A stretch of 64,000 bases of DNA from Burkholderia glumae LMG 2196 = ATCC 33617 (GTDB lineage: Bacteria; Pseudomonadota; Gammaproteobacteria; Burkholderiales; Burkholderiaceae): the NCBI RefSeq assembly GCF_000960995.1, contig NZ_CP009434.1, positions 372,001-436,000 of the forward strand, given 5' to 3'. Under the pieces are notes generated by a model, which saw only the letters and a list, made by a program, of their open reading frames with translations, made no database searches and was not told the origin of the DNA. The position numbers were made by a program, and so were the translations under genes. The number at the start of each line of letters is the position of its first letter. Within the stretch, counting starts at the first letter, position 1. Of the stretch, positions 1 through 7,917 are shown piece after piece.

Positions 1-879
1 CTTCGCGTTCTCCTGCGTGCTCGCCCTGCCCTTCACGATGTCGGCGACCTGGCGCGTGCTCAGGTCGTCGGACAGGATCTTGTTGATCAGCCGCAGTGTG
101 GCCTCGGTCCCGCGCGCCGCGTGATAGCGGCCGACCTGGTAGGCCATGTTAGAGCCGAAACGATCGGTGCGCGTGACCATCTCCTGCATCACCGCTTCAG
201 GCAGCTTGCCGATCGACAGCGCGACGGCGATCGTCGATTCATCGATGCCAAGATGCTCGGCCAGTTCCTTCTGACTCTGGAAATACTTTTCTTCCAGGAA
301 CCGGCGCCAGACGACGGCATTGTCGAAGACCGTCTGTGAATCGCGCTGGACATTCAGATCGTAGCCAAGCTTGTAGCTCTCGATGCCGATCGGGATGTCG
401 ACCACGATCGCCTTCACCGATTCCTTGTTCGCTTCCTTGAGCGCGCGCACGCGCCGGCCGCCGTCGCTGACGAAGAAGGTGCCGGGGTTCTCGTAGTCGG
501 GGATCACGTGGATCGCCTGCTGCTGCCCCTGCTTCGCTAGGTTGACGGCAAGCTCGGCGATCGACGACTTCAGATAAAAGTGCCGCGGATTGAACGGGCT
601 GGCCTTGATGGCCTTCAGCGGGAGCTCGATGATCTGGCCGGGCTGATACCGGTTGGCGATGCGCCATGCATGATATTGCGCCGATTCGTCGGTTGGCTCG
701 GCCGGCGGCGTCTGCACGATCGTGACGGGGATGTCCTTCTTCGACGATTTTGCCGGCGCCGGCGCGTCCGGCTTCACAAGGCCGTCGATGGCGTTCAGCC
801 GGTCGAGCGCCGTGCGCTTTTCGCTCGTCGTCGTATCGGGGCGCGCCTGGAAGCCTTTGGCGAATTGGGAGGGTTTCAT
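1..879 (-). CDS. parB: ParB-family partition protein (3' end outside window)
   Basis: Chromosome-partition protein that binds parS and works with ParA to segregate the replicon. The gene reads leftwards from an ATG at 879 and is still open at position 1, so at least 293 residues are present and the C-terminal dimerisation part is missing. About 80 poorly conserved residues come first. The ParB/Srx core follows: an FNPR-type motif near residue 95 and DGGRR, the form of the GERR CTPase motif, near residue 137. A helix-turn-helix region (QKELAEHLGIDESTIA) lies near residues 200-230. It lies directly downstream of parA, with a parS site filling the 24 bp between them. The family call is firm. Confidence 0.95.
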   Translation of the reverse strand, partial: MKPSQFAKGFQARPDTTTSEKRTALDRLNAIDGLVKPDAPAPAKSSKKDIPVTIVQTPPAEPTDESAQYHAWRIANRYQPGQIIELPLKAIKASPFNPRHFYLKSSIAELAVNLAKQGQQQAIHVIPDYENPGTFFVSDGGRRVRALKEANKESVKAIVVDIPIGIESYKLGYDLNVQRDSQTVFDNAVVWRRFLEEKYFQSQKELAEHLGIDESTIAVALSIGKLPEAVMQEMVTRTDRFGSNMAYQVGRYHAARGTEATLRLINKILSDDLSTRQVADIVKGRASTQENAK

Positions 880-887
880 TCAGGGTC

Positions 888-903
888 CTTTATGCGCATA
901 AAG
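888..903. promoter_or_regulatory. parS site 1
   Basis: Sixteen-base perfect palindrome CTTTATGCGCATAAAG with the core TTTATGCGCATAAA. It sits exactly between the parA stop (904-906) and the parB start (879), so it overlaps the place where the parB ribosome binding site would be. Two more copies of the same 14-base core lie at 1667-1680 and 1886-1899. From memory this matches the parS of Burkholderia chromosome 2. Confidence 0.9.
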
Positions 904-1566
904 TCAGGGCAGCATGGCGACGATCTCGTCGGCGCACGCGCGTATTTCCGCAGCGGCGAGCCTTGCGCCACGATCGTTCATCTGCAGCACGGTCTGGCCA
1001 AGCGCCATCGCCTGCTTGTAGGCCTCGCGCGTGGGGATCTGCGTCTTCAGCAACGGGAAGCCCAGTTCCTCGATCGCACGCTTCAATTCCCGTGTCAGCA
1101 TGCGCTTCTCTTCGGTCTTGTTCAGCAGGAATACGGCGCGCAGGTCCTCGTTCATCACCTGGGCCTGCTGGATCAGCTTGACGAGGCCGACGCTCGACCA
1201 GTAATCGGCCGGGGATGACGAGGTGGGCACCACTGCCACGGTGGCGGCCAGCAGCACGACGCCGGAAACCTTCTCGGTGATCGAGGGCGGGCAGTCGACG
1301 ACGATGATGTCGTAGTCGTTGATGAACTTCTTGATCTCGCGATGAATTTGGCCACCGGCTTCGGCAAGGTTCACGACGGGAAACGGAATGCCGTTCTCGG
1401 CATCGCCCGACGCGCTGGACCAATGGACGAGCGTGTTTTGCCCGTCGGCATCGACGACGAGGACGCGCTTTCCTTTCTCATGGAATGCCGCGCCGAGGTG
1501 CATGGCGATAGTGCTTTTTCCGACGCCACCCTTCTGTTGCGTGACCGCAATGATTTCGGCTGCCAA
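904..1566 (-). CDS. parA: ParA-family partition ATPase
   Basis: Deviant Walker-A ATPase of the Soj/ParA type, 220 residues, which moves ParB-parS complexes over the nucleoid. The motif KGGVGKS is at residues 12-18, the DADGQ switch at 39-43, and the Walker B aspartate in VVDCPPS at 91. There is no N-terminal helix-turn-helix, so it is a small type Ib-like or chromosomal ParA. The start is TTG at 1566: AGGAG at 1573-1577 lies six bases upstream and no ATG fits better. A promoter lies just upstream (1593-1620). parB follows after 24 bp and is probably in the same operon. Confidence 0.95.
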   Translation of the reverse strand: MAAEIIAVTQQKGGVGKSTIAMHLGAAFHEKGKRVLVVDADGQNTLVHWSSASGDAENGIPFPVVNLAEAGGQIHREIKKFINDYDIIVVDCPPSITEKVSGVVLLAATVAVVPTSSSPADYWSSVGLVKLIQQAQVMNEDLRAVFLLNKTEEKRMLTRELKRAIEELGFPLLKTQIPTREAYKQAMALGQTVLQMNDRGARLAAAEIRACADEIVAMLP

Positions 1567-1592
1567 TTTTCACTCCTGTTTTGATCGTCGAA

Positions 1593-1620
1593 ATTTTACC
1601 CGATGAATTTCTTATTTCAA
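1593..1620 (-). promoter_or_regulatory. sigma-70 type promoter for parAB
   Basis: On the minus strand, TTGAAA (1615-1620) and TAAAAT (1593-1598) are separated by 16 bp. The predicted transcript starts close to 1586, about 20 bases before the parA TTG. This is an AT-rich patch in a GC-rich region. parS site 2 is 47 bp further upstream, so ParB bound there could affect this promoter; that part is inference. Confidence 0.6.
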
Positions 1621-1666
1621 TGGATATGTGATGAATCGGCGGAAAACTGGCCATCTGGCCGATGGG

Positions 1667-1680
1667 TTTATGCGCATAAA
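1667..1680. promoter_or_regulatory. parS site 2
   Basis: Perfect 14-base palindrome TTTATGCGCATAAA, flanked by G on both sides (GTTTATGCGCATAAAG), so it lacks the final symmetric C of site 3. It lies about 100 bp upstream of parA. Confidence 0.9.
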
Positions 1681-1884
1681 GCGGGCTGCCTGCTATGCCG
1701 AGAAGACGAGACGACGAGCATTGGCATGCGCGGCAGCGACAGCCGGCGGCCGGGTCCGTGGCGTGTGGTGGGGCACATGGGGATGAAGCTGCCTGGACGT
1801 GGGCGTGAACGCAGCCGGAAAGGGAGGTGGCCCCGCTCCCGAGCAAGCGCGGAGGGCGAGCTTCATGCGATGCGGCGTTCGCTG

Positions 1885-1900
1885 GTTTATGCGCATAAAC
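1885..1900. promoter_or_regulatory. parS site 3 (full 16-base palindrome)
   Basis: GTTTATGCGCATAAAC is a perfect 16-base palindrome and the most symmetric of the three copies. It sits 319 bp upstream of the parA start, in non-coding DNA. Confidence 0.92.
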
Positions 1901-2188
1901 CGTCGCCTCCGCGCCACGGTCGATTCACAACGGCGTTTCGCTTTCCGGTGATCGCCCCGCTCACTGCGGCCGGCTGCGCGGACACGTGGCGCGATTCGTC
2001 GTGCATACGAGCCCCTGCTGCTTTGGCGGCCGAATGGCCTCCCGTGAGCCGTTCCCTTCGACGCCTGTATCCAGTCGGCCTGCAGGCACCTCGCACCTGC
2101 CCGGCTTCCGGCTGGACGAGACGCGATCGCTACCGCTCCCCTCCCGTCGCTACAATAGCGGGCCTGTACCCACCCAACCTGCCTCCGC

Positions 2189-2554
2189 ATGATCACGATC
2201 TATCACAACCCCCGTTGCTCGAAATCCCGTGAAACACTGGCATTGCTCGACACGCTGAACACCAGCGGCGAGCCGGTAGAGGTCGTCGAATACCTGAAGG
2301 CGGCGTTGACGGTCGCCGAGCTGAAGGCGCTTCATCGTCAGCTGGATCGGCCCTTGCTCGAGATGGTTCGCGATAACGAAGCCCCATTCCAGGAACTGGG
2401 CCTCGACCGTGCCGACCTCGATGACGAAGCGCTCTACCAGGCGATCGCCGACCATCCTGTCCTGCTGCAACGCCCGATCGTCGTCCGCGGCGGCAAGGCG
2501 GTGATTGGCCGGCCGCCGGAGGCGGTCCGGGTGCTGTTCGCCCCCACCATGTAA
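2189..2554 (+). CDS. ArsC-family arsenate reductase-like protein
   Basis: Thioredoxin-fold protein of 121 residues, the usual ArsC length. The N-terminus has the family motif NPRCSKSR with Cys10 as the expected nucleophile, and later arginines (RPIVVRGG, near residue 93) fit the anion site. In this family glutaredoxin-coupled arsenate reduction is the reference activity, but many members next to no ars genes have untested substrates. No arsB, arsR or arsH is nearby, so the arsenic role is only a family inference. Burkholderia annotations often call this gene arsC. The ATG at 2189 lacks a strong Shine-Dalgarno. Confidence 0.85.
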   Translation: MITIYHNPRCSKSRETLALLDTLNTSGEPVEVVEYLKAALTVAELKALHRQLDRPLLEMVRDNEAPFQELGLDRADLDDEALYQAIADHPVLLQRPIVVRGGKAVIGRPPEAVRVLFAPTM

Positions 2555-2556
2555 CG

Positions 2557-2582
2557 CTTATTTTTCTAGAAAGAAAAATAAG
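2557..2582. repeat. AT-rich 11-bp inverted repeat
   Basis: Arms CTTATTTTTCT (2557-2567) and AGAAAAATAAG (2572-2582) flank a 4-base loop, starting 3 bp after the arsC-like stop. Nearly all A/T in a very GC-rich background. It could be a weak terminator or a strand-opening element. It lacks the GC stem of an ordinary terminator. Confidence 0.6.
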
Positions 2583-2782
2583 AAACCGATGGCATCGCCC
2601 GCCGTCGCCAGCGCTGCGCCCCACTCCGCCGCCGGCGCTGCCGGAACACGCTGCCGAAACACGCTCTCTTTGCCGCGTTCCGTCCCCAGGCGGGTGCGCT
2701 ATGCTGTCCCCGCGTGTGGCGTTCCGTCGAAGCGGTGCCAGCCCCATTTCGAGTTATCCCGCCGGCCCGCGCGATTGCAAAG

Positions 2783-2817
2783 TTATCCACAGTTTCTGTG
2801 GAAAACCTTGTGGAAAG
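2783..2817. promoter_or_regulatory. DnaA box cluster
   Basis: TTATCCACA at 2783-2791 is a perfect consensus DnaA box. On the opposite strand sense, TGTGGAAAA (2797-2805) is one mismatch from the reverse consensus TGTGGATAA, and TGTGGAAAG (2809-2817) has two mismatches. Three box-like sites in 35 bp, 1.2 kb from parA, suggest a replication or DnaA-control element. Confidence 0.6.
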
Positions 2818-2839
2818 TCTGCCCGGATCGCCCGTTTGG

Positions 2840-2853
2840 CAGGACATGTCCTG
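2840..2853. repeat. 14-bp palindrome
   Basis: CAGGACATGTCCTG is perfectly symmetric. It lies 23 bp after the DnaA box cluster. A regulator-binding site or origin element are both possible. Confidence 0.5.
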
Positions 2854-2879
2854 GCCTGCCCGCAAATGGGCCGTTACCG

Positions 2880-2895
2880 TTCGTTCGCGAACGAA
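2880..2895. promoter_or_regulatory. 16-bp palindrome upstream of FMN reductase gene
   Basis: TTCGTTCGCGAACGAA is a perfect 16-base palindrome ending 37 bp before the ATG at 2933. Position and symmetry fit an operator for a dimeric repressor. Confidence 0.5.
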
Positions 2896-2932
2896 TGCGG
2901 CCTGATTCCCAATCGAGCGGAAGGAGAGTGTG

Positions 2933-3493
2933 ATGACATACCGCATTGCTGTCGTTGTCGGCAGTCTGCGACGCGAGTCGTTCAACCGTGCCCTGGCCAA
3001 GGCCGTGATGTCGCTGGCACCCGAAGATTTCGCGTTCGAGTTCGCCGAGATCGGCGCGCTCCCGCTGTACAGCCAGGACTACGATTCGGCCTTCCCCGCC
3101 GAGGCGAACGCCTTCAAGCAGCAAATCGAGGCGGCGCAGGGCCTGCTGTTCGTCACGCCCGAATACAACCGCTCGGTGCCGGGCGTGCTGAAAAACGCGC
3201 TGGACTGGGCCTCGCGTCCATGGGGCAGCAATTCGTGGAGCGGCAAGCCGGGTGCCATGATCGGCACCTCGGTGGGCGCCATGGGCACCGCGCTGGCGCA
3301 GCAGCATCTGCGCAACGTGCTGGCCTATCTCGACGTCGTGACGCTCGCGCAGCCGGAAGTCTTCATCAAACACGATGAAAGCCGCATCGACGCGAACGGC
3401 AAGATCGTCAGCGACGACACGCGCAAGTTCCTGCAGTCGTTCGTCGATCGCTACGCGGACTGGGTGCGCCGCCACGCGTCGGCCGCGGCCTGA
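2933..3493 (+). CDS. NADPH-dependent FMN reductase family protein
   Basis: Flavodoxin-fold oxidoreductase of 186 residues, the normal size for the family. The phosphate-binding loop GSLRRESFN is at residues 10-18 and the flavin-contact segment TPEYNRSVPGVLKNALDW is near residue 80. The family reduces FMN, quinones, azo dyes or chromate with NAD(P)H; the substrate here is unknown. The ATG at 2933 is chosen over an in-frame GTG directly before it because AAGGAG (2921-2926) has proper spacing. It is a single-gene unit with a 16-bp palindrome upstream and a leftward kinase gene downstream. Confidence 0.9.
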   Translation: MTYRIAVVVGSLRRESFNRALAKAVMSLAPEDFAFEFAEIGALPLYSQDYDSAFPAEANAFKQQIEAAQGLLFVTPEYNRSVPGVLKNALDWASRPWGSNSWSGKPGAMIGTSVGAMGTALAQQHLRNVLAYLDVVTLAQPEVFIKHDESRIDANGKIVSDDTRKFLQSFVDRYADWVRRHASAAA

Positions 3494-3581
3494 GCGTCCA
3501 CGCTCACCAAGCCATCGGGGCGCCGTCGGTGGCGCGCGCCGCACCTGACGTTCCGGCGTGCCGGTGGCGTCCGGCCCGATC

Positions 3582-5921
3582 TCAGCTTCGCGTGGCCCGG
3601 CGCGCGTCACGCCCCTCGCGGATCGCCTGCAGTATCTCGTCGAGCAGGCCGATGTCGAACGGCTTCGATAGCACGCGCGCGTTGACGCGCCGCGTGCGGT
3701 CGAGCTCCTCCGCGTAACCGGTGACGAGAATCACCGGCAGCGGCGCGCCGGGGCGGGACTCGATGATCTCGGCCAGATCGATGCCGTTGAGCTTGCCCGG
3801 CATGTGGATGTCGGAGATCACGAGGTCGTAGGGGCGCATCTCGTCGTCGGGCGCGACGGGGGCGTTCAGCAGCGCGAGCGCGTCGTCGGCGTTGGCCGCG
3901 TAGGTGACGCGATGGCCGAGCAGCGCGAGCAGCGCCTCGGTGCCGGCGGCCACGTCGCCGTTGTCCTCCACCAGCAGGATGCGCAGCCCTTCGTGCCGTG
4001 CCTGCGTGGCCGGCGCCTTGCTGCGCGGCGCGGCGGGCGGCGCCGGCGCCGGGTCGCCCGCCTTCGCGCGCGGCAGATAGAGCCGCACCGTGGTGCCCCG
4101 CCCTTGCTCGCTGTCGATCGTCGCGATGCCGCCCGAGCGCTCGCAGAACGCGAACACCTGCGGCAGTCCGAGGCCCGTGCCCATCCCCTTCGGCTTGGTG
4201 GTGAAGAGCGGCTCGAACGCATGGGCGAGCACCTCCGGCGGCATGCCGCTGCCGGTGTCCGACAGCGCGATGCAGACGTAGTCGCCCGTCAGCGGAAAGC
4301 CGTCCTCGTGGCGGAACGTGAGGTTCTGCGCGGCGATCGTGAAGCGCCCGCCGGTCGGCATCGCGTCGCGCGCGTTCACCGACAGGTTGATCACGGCCAG
4401 CTCGAGTTCGGCGAGGTCGACGCGGATCGGCCAGATGTCGGGCGGCATCTCGATGACGAGCGAGGACTTCGAACTCAGCGAAGTCTTCAGCAGCTCGCGG
4501 CACGACGAGCCGAGCCATTGCGGCACGTCGATCGTCTCGCTGCGCAGCGGCTGCTTGCGCGCCACGCCGAGCAGCTGGCGCGTGAGCGACTGGCCGTTCT
4601 TCAGCGCGCGCTCGACGGCGGTCAGCTCGGTGTCGAGCTGGTCGGCGCCGCGCCGGCGGACGATCTGGATATTGCTCGAGATGATCATCAGCAGGTTGTT
4701 GAAGTCGTGCGCGACGCTGCCCACCAGGTTGCCGAGCGCTTCCATCTTGCGCGACTGCCGGTACGCCGATTCGATCGAGCGGCGCATCGAGGCCTCGGCC
4801 TGCCAGCGGTCCCAGGCTTGCTCCTCCACGCGCAGCCGTTTCAGCGACAGCCAGATCACGCACCAGAGCGCGAGCGACGGCGCGAACATCGACACGAACA
4901 GCACGCTCAGGTGTTCGTACCAGGCCTGCCAGATCGCGGACGCGCGGTACGCGCAGGTGACGTACACCGGATAGGCGCCGACCTGCCGATACGCGACGAT
5001 TTCGGTCATGCCGTCATGCTGGACGCGCGAGATGCCGGCGTGCGAATTCGCGTCGCGCGCGTTGACGAACGGCGCGACGCGCTCGTCGAGCTTCTCGTCG
5101 CCGCTGTCGGGCGGCGGCGGGTACGCGGCGAGCACGGCACCGTCGCTGCGCGTGAGCGCCATCGTCATCGGCGAGCCTTCGCCGCCCAGCAGCTCGCGGT
5201 AAAACGCGTTGAAGTACGAGGATTTCAGCGCGATCGACACCATGCCGGCGAAGCTGCCGTCGCTGTGCCGGCGCGCGACACCGGTGTTGAACACCAGGCT
5301 CGGCGTGGCCGAGCGCAGCGGGCCGCGCATCGGCCGCGAGATATGCTCGATCACCTTGCCGTCGCGGATGCCGATGAAGTCGTCGCGGTTCGCGATCGAG
5401 GCATAGGGCGCCGGGTAATAGAGGCTGTTGGCGAGCAGCATTCCGCTCGCGCCGAAGATCGATACCGCGGCCACCTGCGGATAGCCGCCGCCGATGGTGT
5501 TCAGGGCGTCGTGGATGTCGGCCTCCGCGTTGCGCACCGCCTGGTCGTCGAGATCGTGGACCAGGTCGACGATGCGCGCGTCGAGCGATTCGGTCAGGTC
5601 GAACACCTTCAGCGCGTGCTCCTCGGCCACGCGCACGGTGCGCATCGTCACGTCGCGCGCGGTGGCCTCGCGCGCGCGCAGGTCGTTGTAGGCCATCACG
5701 GCGACGTAGATGCAGGGCAGCACGATCGCGGCGGCGAGCAACACGATCAGCGTGATCCGGCGGACCGCGAAGTCGTGTTCGGGCGCGCCCGAGGCGAACG
5801 ACGCGTCGTCGTCCTGCCAGTCCGCGGCGGCGGACGAGGCGCGTGAAGCGTCAGGCCGGTCAGACTTCATGGTGAAGATGCGAGACTGCGTGTGGTGGCG
5901 GTATTGCTCGATCGCCATCAT
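3582..5921 (-). CDS. Hybrid sensor histidine kinase with C-terminal receiver
   Basis: Inner-membrane sensor kinase of about 779 residues. Order: a membrane segment near residues 56-76, a periplasmic PDC/CHASE-like sensor, a second membrane segment near 358-381, a short coiled region, the HisKA box VAHDFNNL with His405, the ATPase domain (N box NLSVNARDAM, G boxes DTGSGMP and GTGLGLP), an Ala/Pro linker, and a receiver whose phospho-acceptor is Asp704 (SDIHMPG). Phosphate can therefore be passed within the protein, and no partner gene is adjacent. The start is uncertain: ATGs at 5921 and 5870 both lack a clear Shine-Dalgarno. The ligand is unknown. Confidence 0.88.
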   Translation of the reverse strand: MMAIEQYRHHTQSRIFTMKSDRPDASRASSAAADWQDDDASFASGAPEHDFAVRRITLIVLLAAAIVLPCIYVAVMAYNDLRAREATARDVTMRTVRVAEEHALKVFDLTESLDARIVDLVHDLDDQAVRNAEADIHDALNTIGGGYPQVAAVSIFGASGMLLANSLYYPAPYASIANRDDFIGIRDGKVIEHISRPMRGPLRSATPSLVFNTGVARRHSDGSFAGMVSIALKSSYFNAFYRELLGGEGSPMTMALTRSDGAVLAAYPPPPDSGDEKLDERVAPFVNARDANSHAGISRVQHDGMTEIVAYRQVGAYPVYVTCAYRASAIWQAWYEHLSVLFVSMFAPSLALWCVIWLSLKRLRVEEQAWDRWQAEASMRRSIESAYRQSRKMEALGNLVGSVAHDFNNLLMIISSNIQIVRRRGADQLDTELTAVERALKNGQSLTRQLLGVARKQPLRSETIDVPQWLGSSCRELLKTSLSSKSSLVIEMPPDIWPIRVDLAELELAVINLSVNARDAMPTGGRFTIAAQNLTFRHEDGFPLTGDYVCIALSDTGSGMPPEVLAHAFEPLFTTKPKGMGTGLGLPQVFAFCERSGGIATIDSEQGRGTTVRLYLPRAKAGDPAPAPPAAPRSKAPATQARHEGLRILLVEDNGDVAAGTEALLALLGHRVTYAANADDALALLNAPVAPDDEMRPYDLVISDIHMPGKLNGIDLAEIIESRPGAPLPVILVTGYAEELDRTRRVNARVLSKPFDIGLLDEILQAIREGRDARRATRS

Positions 5922-6076
5922 AAACGACTCGGGCAGCGTCGCTTCCGGCCCGTTTGCGCATCGCTGGCGCCTCGTCCGTGCCGCGCCGGCGCATCGGCGG
6001 CGGCGCGTTCGCCGAGCGCGCCGCGCTCGCATCGCGCGTGCCGGCCGCGCGCCCGGAGCATGGGGTCATGCGCGCT

Positions 6077-7000
6077 TCATGTGGCGCTCGTCGACGGCCC
6101 GCCGTGGGCGCGCGCGATCGCGACCAGCTGGTCGGCGAGCGCTTCCGGCTGCGACAGGTAGGGCGAATGGCTGCTGGCCAGCCGGTGCACGTGGGTGGGC
6201 TGCTGCGGCGCGAAGGCGTTGGCCTCGGCGATGAAGCGCTGCTGCAGCGCGGGCAGCAGCACACGGTCGCTCTCGCACATCACGTAGTGCCGCTCGATCG
6301 ATCCCCAGCGCTGCGGCGTGGTCGCGATCGGCGCGGAGAACGGCGCGGGCGGCAGGTCCGACGACATCAGGCGGGTCGCGGCGCGGAACGTCGCGTCGTC
6401 GACGTCCTCGAACAGCGCCTGCCTCAGCATCGCCAGATAGCCGGCGTCGCGGCTGGCGGGATTGATGCGCAGCGCGCCGATGGCGCGCGGGCTCGCGCAC
6501 ATCAGCGCGGCCAGCGCCTCGCCGTGATTCTCCGGCGCGCGCAGGTAATCGAGGCCGGCCATGCCGGAGGCCGGCATGAACGCGGCCACGTAGACGAGCT
6601 TCGCGATCCGCTCCGGCGCGCGCTCGGCCGCCGCCGTGATCGCCAGGCCGCCCATGCTGTGGCCCACCAGCACGACGCGCTCGTGGCCGAAGGCGCGCGC
6701 CTCGTCGATCGTGCGCAGCACGCTGTCGGTGTAGTCGTCGAGCGTCGTCGCCGGCACCGGCGACGGCTCGCTGCCCATGGCCGCGCCGTCCGCTGCACCG
6801 AACGCCGCCGGATAGCGGGCGTCGAGCCCGTGCGCGGGCAGGTCGCGCGCGAGACTCGGATGGCCGCGCGTGGCCAGCGCCGCGCCGAGCCGCTGATAGG
6901 CCCACGCGCCGTGCCAGGCCCCGTGCACGAGCACGAACGGCAGGCGCGTGGCCGTGGCGTGGTGGGGATGGGCTGGCGCTTCGGTCTCGGAACGGGCCAC
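6077..7000 (-). CDS. Alpha/beta hydrolase (esterase or hydroxynitrile-lyase-like)
   Basis: Cytoplasmic hydrolase of 307 residues. HGAWHGAW at 26-33 forms the oxyanion-hole region and GHSMGG holds nucleophile Ser115. A C-terminal histidine (SSHSPYLSQ, near residue 284) fits the triad. The HGAWHG opening and the length resemble the plant-like methyl-esterase/hydroxynitrile lyase branch and bacterial EstC-type esterases. The substrate is not predictable. The ATG at 7000 has AGGAGAG about seven bases upstream. It is monocistronic, and the next gene leftwards is on the same strand 155 bp away. Confidence 0.85.
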   Translation of the reverse strand: MARSETEAPAHPHHATATRLPFVLVHGAWHGAWAYQRLGAALATRGHPSLARDLPAHGLDARYPAAFGAADGAAMGSEPSPVPATTLDDYTDSVLRTIDEARAFGHERVVLVGHSMGGLAITAAAERAPERIAKLVYVAAFMPASGMAGLDYLRAPENHGEALAALMCASPRAIGALRINPASRDAGYLAMLRQALFEDVDDATFRAATRLMSSDLPPAPFSAPIATTPQRWGSIERHYVMCESDRVLLPALQQRFIAEANAFAPQQPTHVHRLASSHSPYLSQPEALADQLVAIARAHGGPSTSAT

Positions 7001-7394
7001 GGTGTCTCTCCTGATTGGATAGTGGGCGGAACTCGCCGCTGCGGGCGGCAGGTCCGGTGCCCCGATGGTGCCAGAGCGCGTCGGATCCCGGCAATTCCGG
7101 GCAATCCCATGGAGTGTGAGTCCCCACTATCAAGCAATGCAGGATGAGGTGGCGCTACCCTGCCGTGTCGCGCGTTCCACGGGCGCGCGAGCACGCGGGC
7201 CGCAGCAGGCCGCATGGAACGGCAGGCGGCGCAGCCATCTCGCCGCGGCTGTGCGTCCCGCCGCCGCCGGGGCGGCGTGACGGGTTCGGCGTGACGGAAC
7301 TGTTACCGGCGCGCCACAGCAGATCGTCTTGCCTATTCCATTCAGCCGGCTTCCCGCGCTAATTTCCGATATTCGCCCCTCATGATCGCGCCTC
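7001..7394. other. Divergent intergenic region, no clear elements
   Basis: A 394-bp spacer between the leftward hydrolase and the rightward small gene. Apart from the hydrolase ribosome binding site I see no convincing promoter pair, hairpin or repeat. Confidence 0.5.
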
Positions 7395-7727
7395 ATGAAT
7401 TCCGACTATCTGTTCTATCGCCGTCCAGCGACGCCCGGCCCCTACTCGCTCGACGACCTTGGCGAGGTCGCGCCGTCGATCGCGCCGGGCCACGAGATTC
7501 GCGATGCCATCGACCGCGTGATCAGCGATCTCGCCTGGCGCGAATCGGAGGACGTGCCCGGTGCCTGGTTCGGTGAGGGCGTCGCCAGCTTTCATCTCAC
7601 TGTCGAGAGCGACGGCCATGTCACGAGCTTCATGGGCTCGCGTCTGGAACGCCGCCAGGTGCTGCAGCTGGCGCGCGCCTTGGGCCTGATTGCGCTGGAT
7701 CTGCAACGCGACGTGGTGTTCGCGTAA
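7395..7727 (+). CDS. Conserved-looking hypothetical protein, 110 residues
   Basis: I do not recognise the family. The protein is soluble and acidic at the N-terminal half, with no signal peptide or membrane segment. Its composition (Asp, Glu, Leu, Val, few Arg runs) and third-position GC look like a true gene rather than a shadow. It opens with MNSDYLFYRRP and ends in a helical stretch rich in Leu. An ATG 13 bases upstream is out of frame. No strong Shine-Dalgarno is seen. It stands alone before the hopanoid genes and need not belong to them. Confidence 0.6.
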   Translation: MNSDYLFYRRPATPGPYSLDDLGEVAPSIAPGHEIRDAIDRVISDLAWRESEDVPGAWFGEGVASFHLTVESDGHVTSFMGSRLERRQVLQLARALGLIALDLQRDVVFA

Positions 7728-7774
7728 GTTGCCGGTTCCGTGGGGCCGGACGGCGGCAGTCGCCGGCAAACATT

Positions 7775-7782
7775 GCTATACT
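7775..7782 (+). promoter_or_regulatory. Sigma-S-like -10 element for hpnD
   Basis: GCTATACT fits the extended -10 (KCTAYRCT) favoured by RpoS holoenzyme. No -35 hexamer is evident. It is 136 bp upstream of the hpnD start. The same eight bases occur before hpnM (19469-19476). Confidence 0.4.
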
Positions 7783-7917
7783 TCGGCCCATTTCCGGCCA
7801 TCCACCGGCCAATCAAGCCTGTCTGCGCGCATCGTTCGCGCATCTCGCACGCAATTCCATCCCCCGCCGGGCATGGCTACTTCCATCGCCCGCGAGGGCG
7901 TCTTAGCGGAGCTCGTC

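Larger units (their letters stand above)
1567..2188. other. Non-coding region between parA and arsC-like gene
   Basis: Gene-free stretch of 622 bp holding the parAB promoter and parS sites 2 and 3. Open frames across it on both strands have atypical Arg/Pro/Ser-rich composition and no ribosome binding site. A -10-like TACAAT at 2151-2156 could serve the arsC-like gene at 2189, but I see no good -35 partner. Confidence 0.7.
2555..2932. other. Non-coding origin-like region
   Basis: This 378-bp gap carries the AT-rich inverted repeat, the DnaA box cluster and the two palindromes listed separately. No open frame in it has a plausible ribosome binding site. Confidence 0.6.

Noticed and set aside
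1603..2232. A 209-residue frame across the parS sites
   Set aside because: The repeated VYAHK is just the parS palindrome translated; no ribosome binding site.
2557..2582. Calling the AT-rich inverted repeat an ordinary terminator
   Set aside because: The stem is almost all A/T, so it would be weak; an origin element is as likely. Listed as a repeat.
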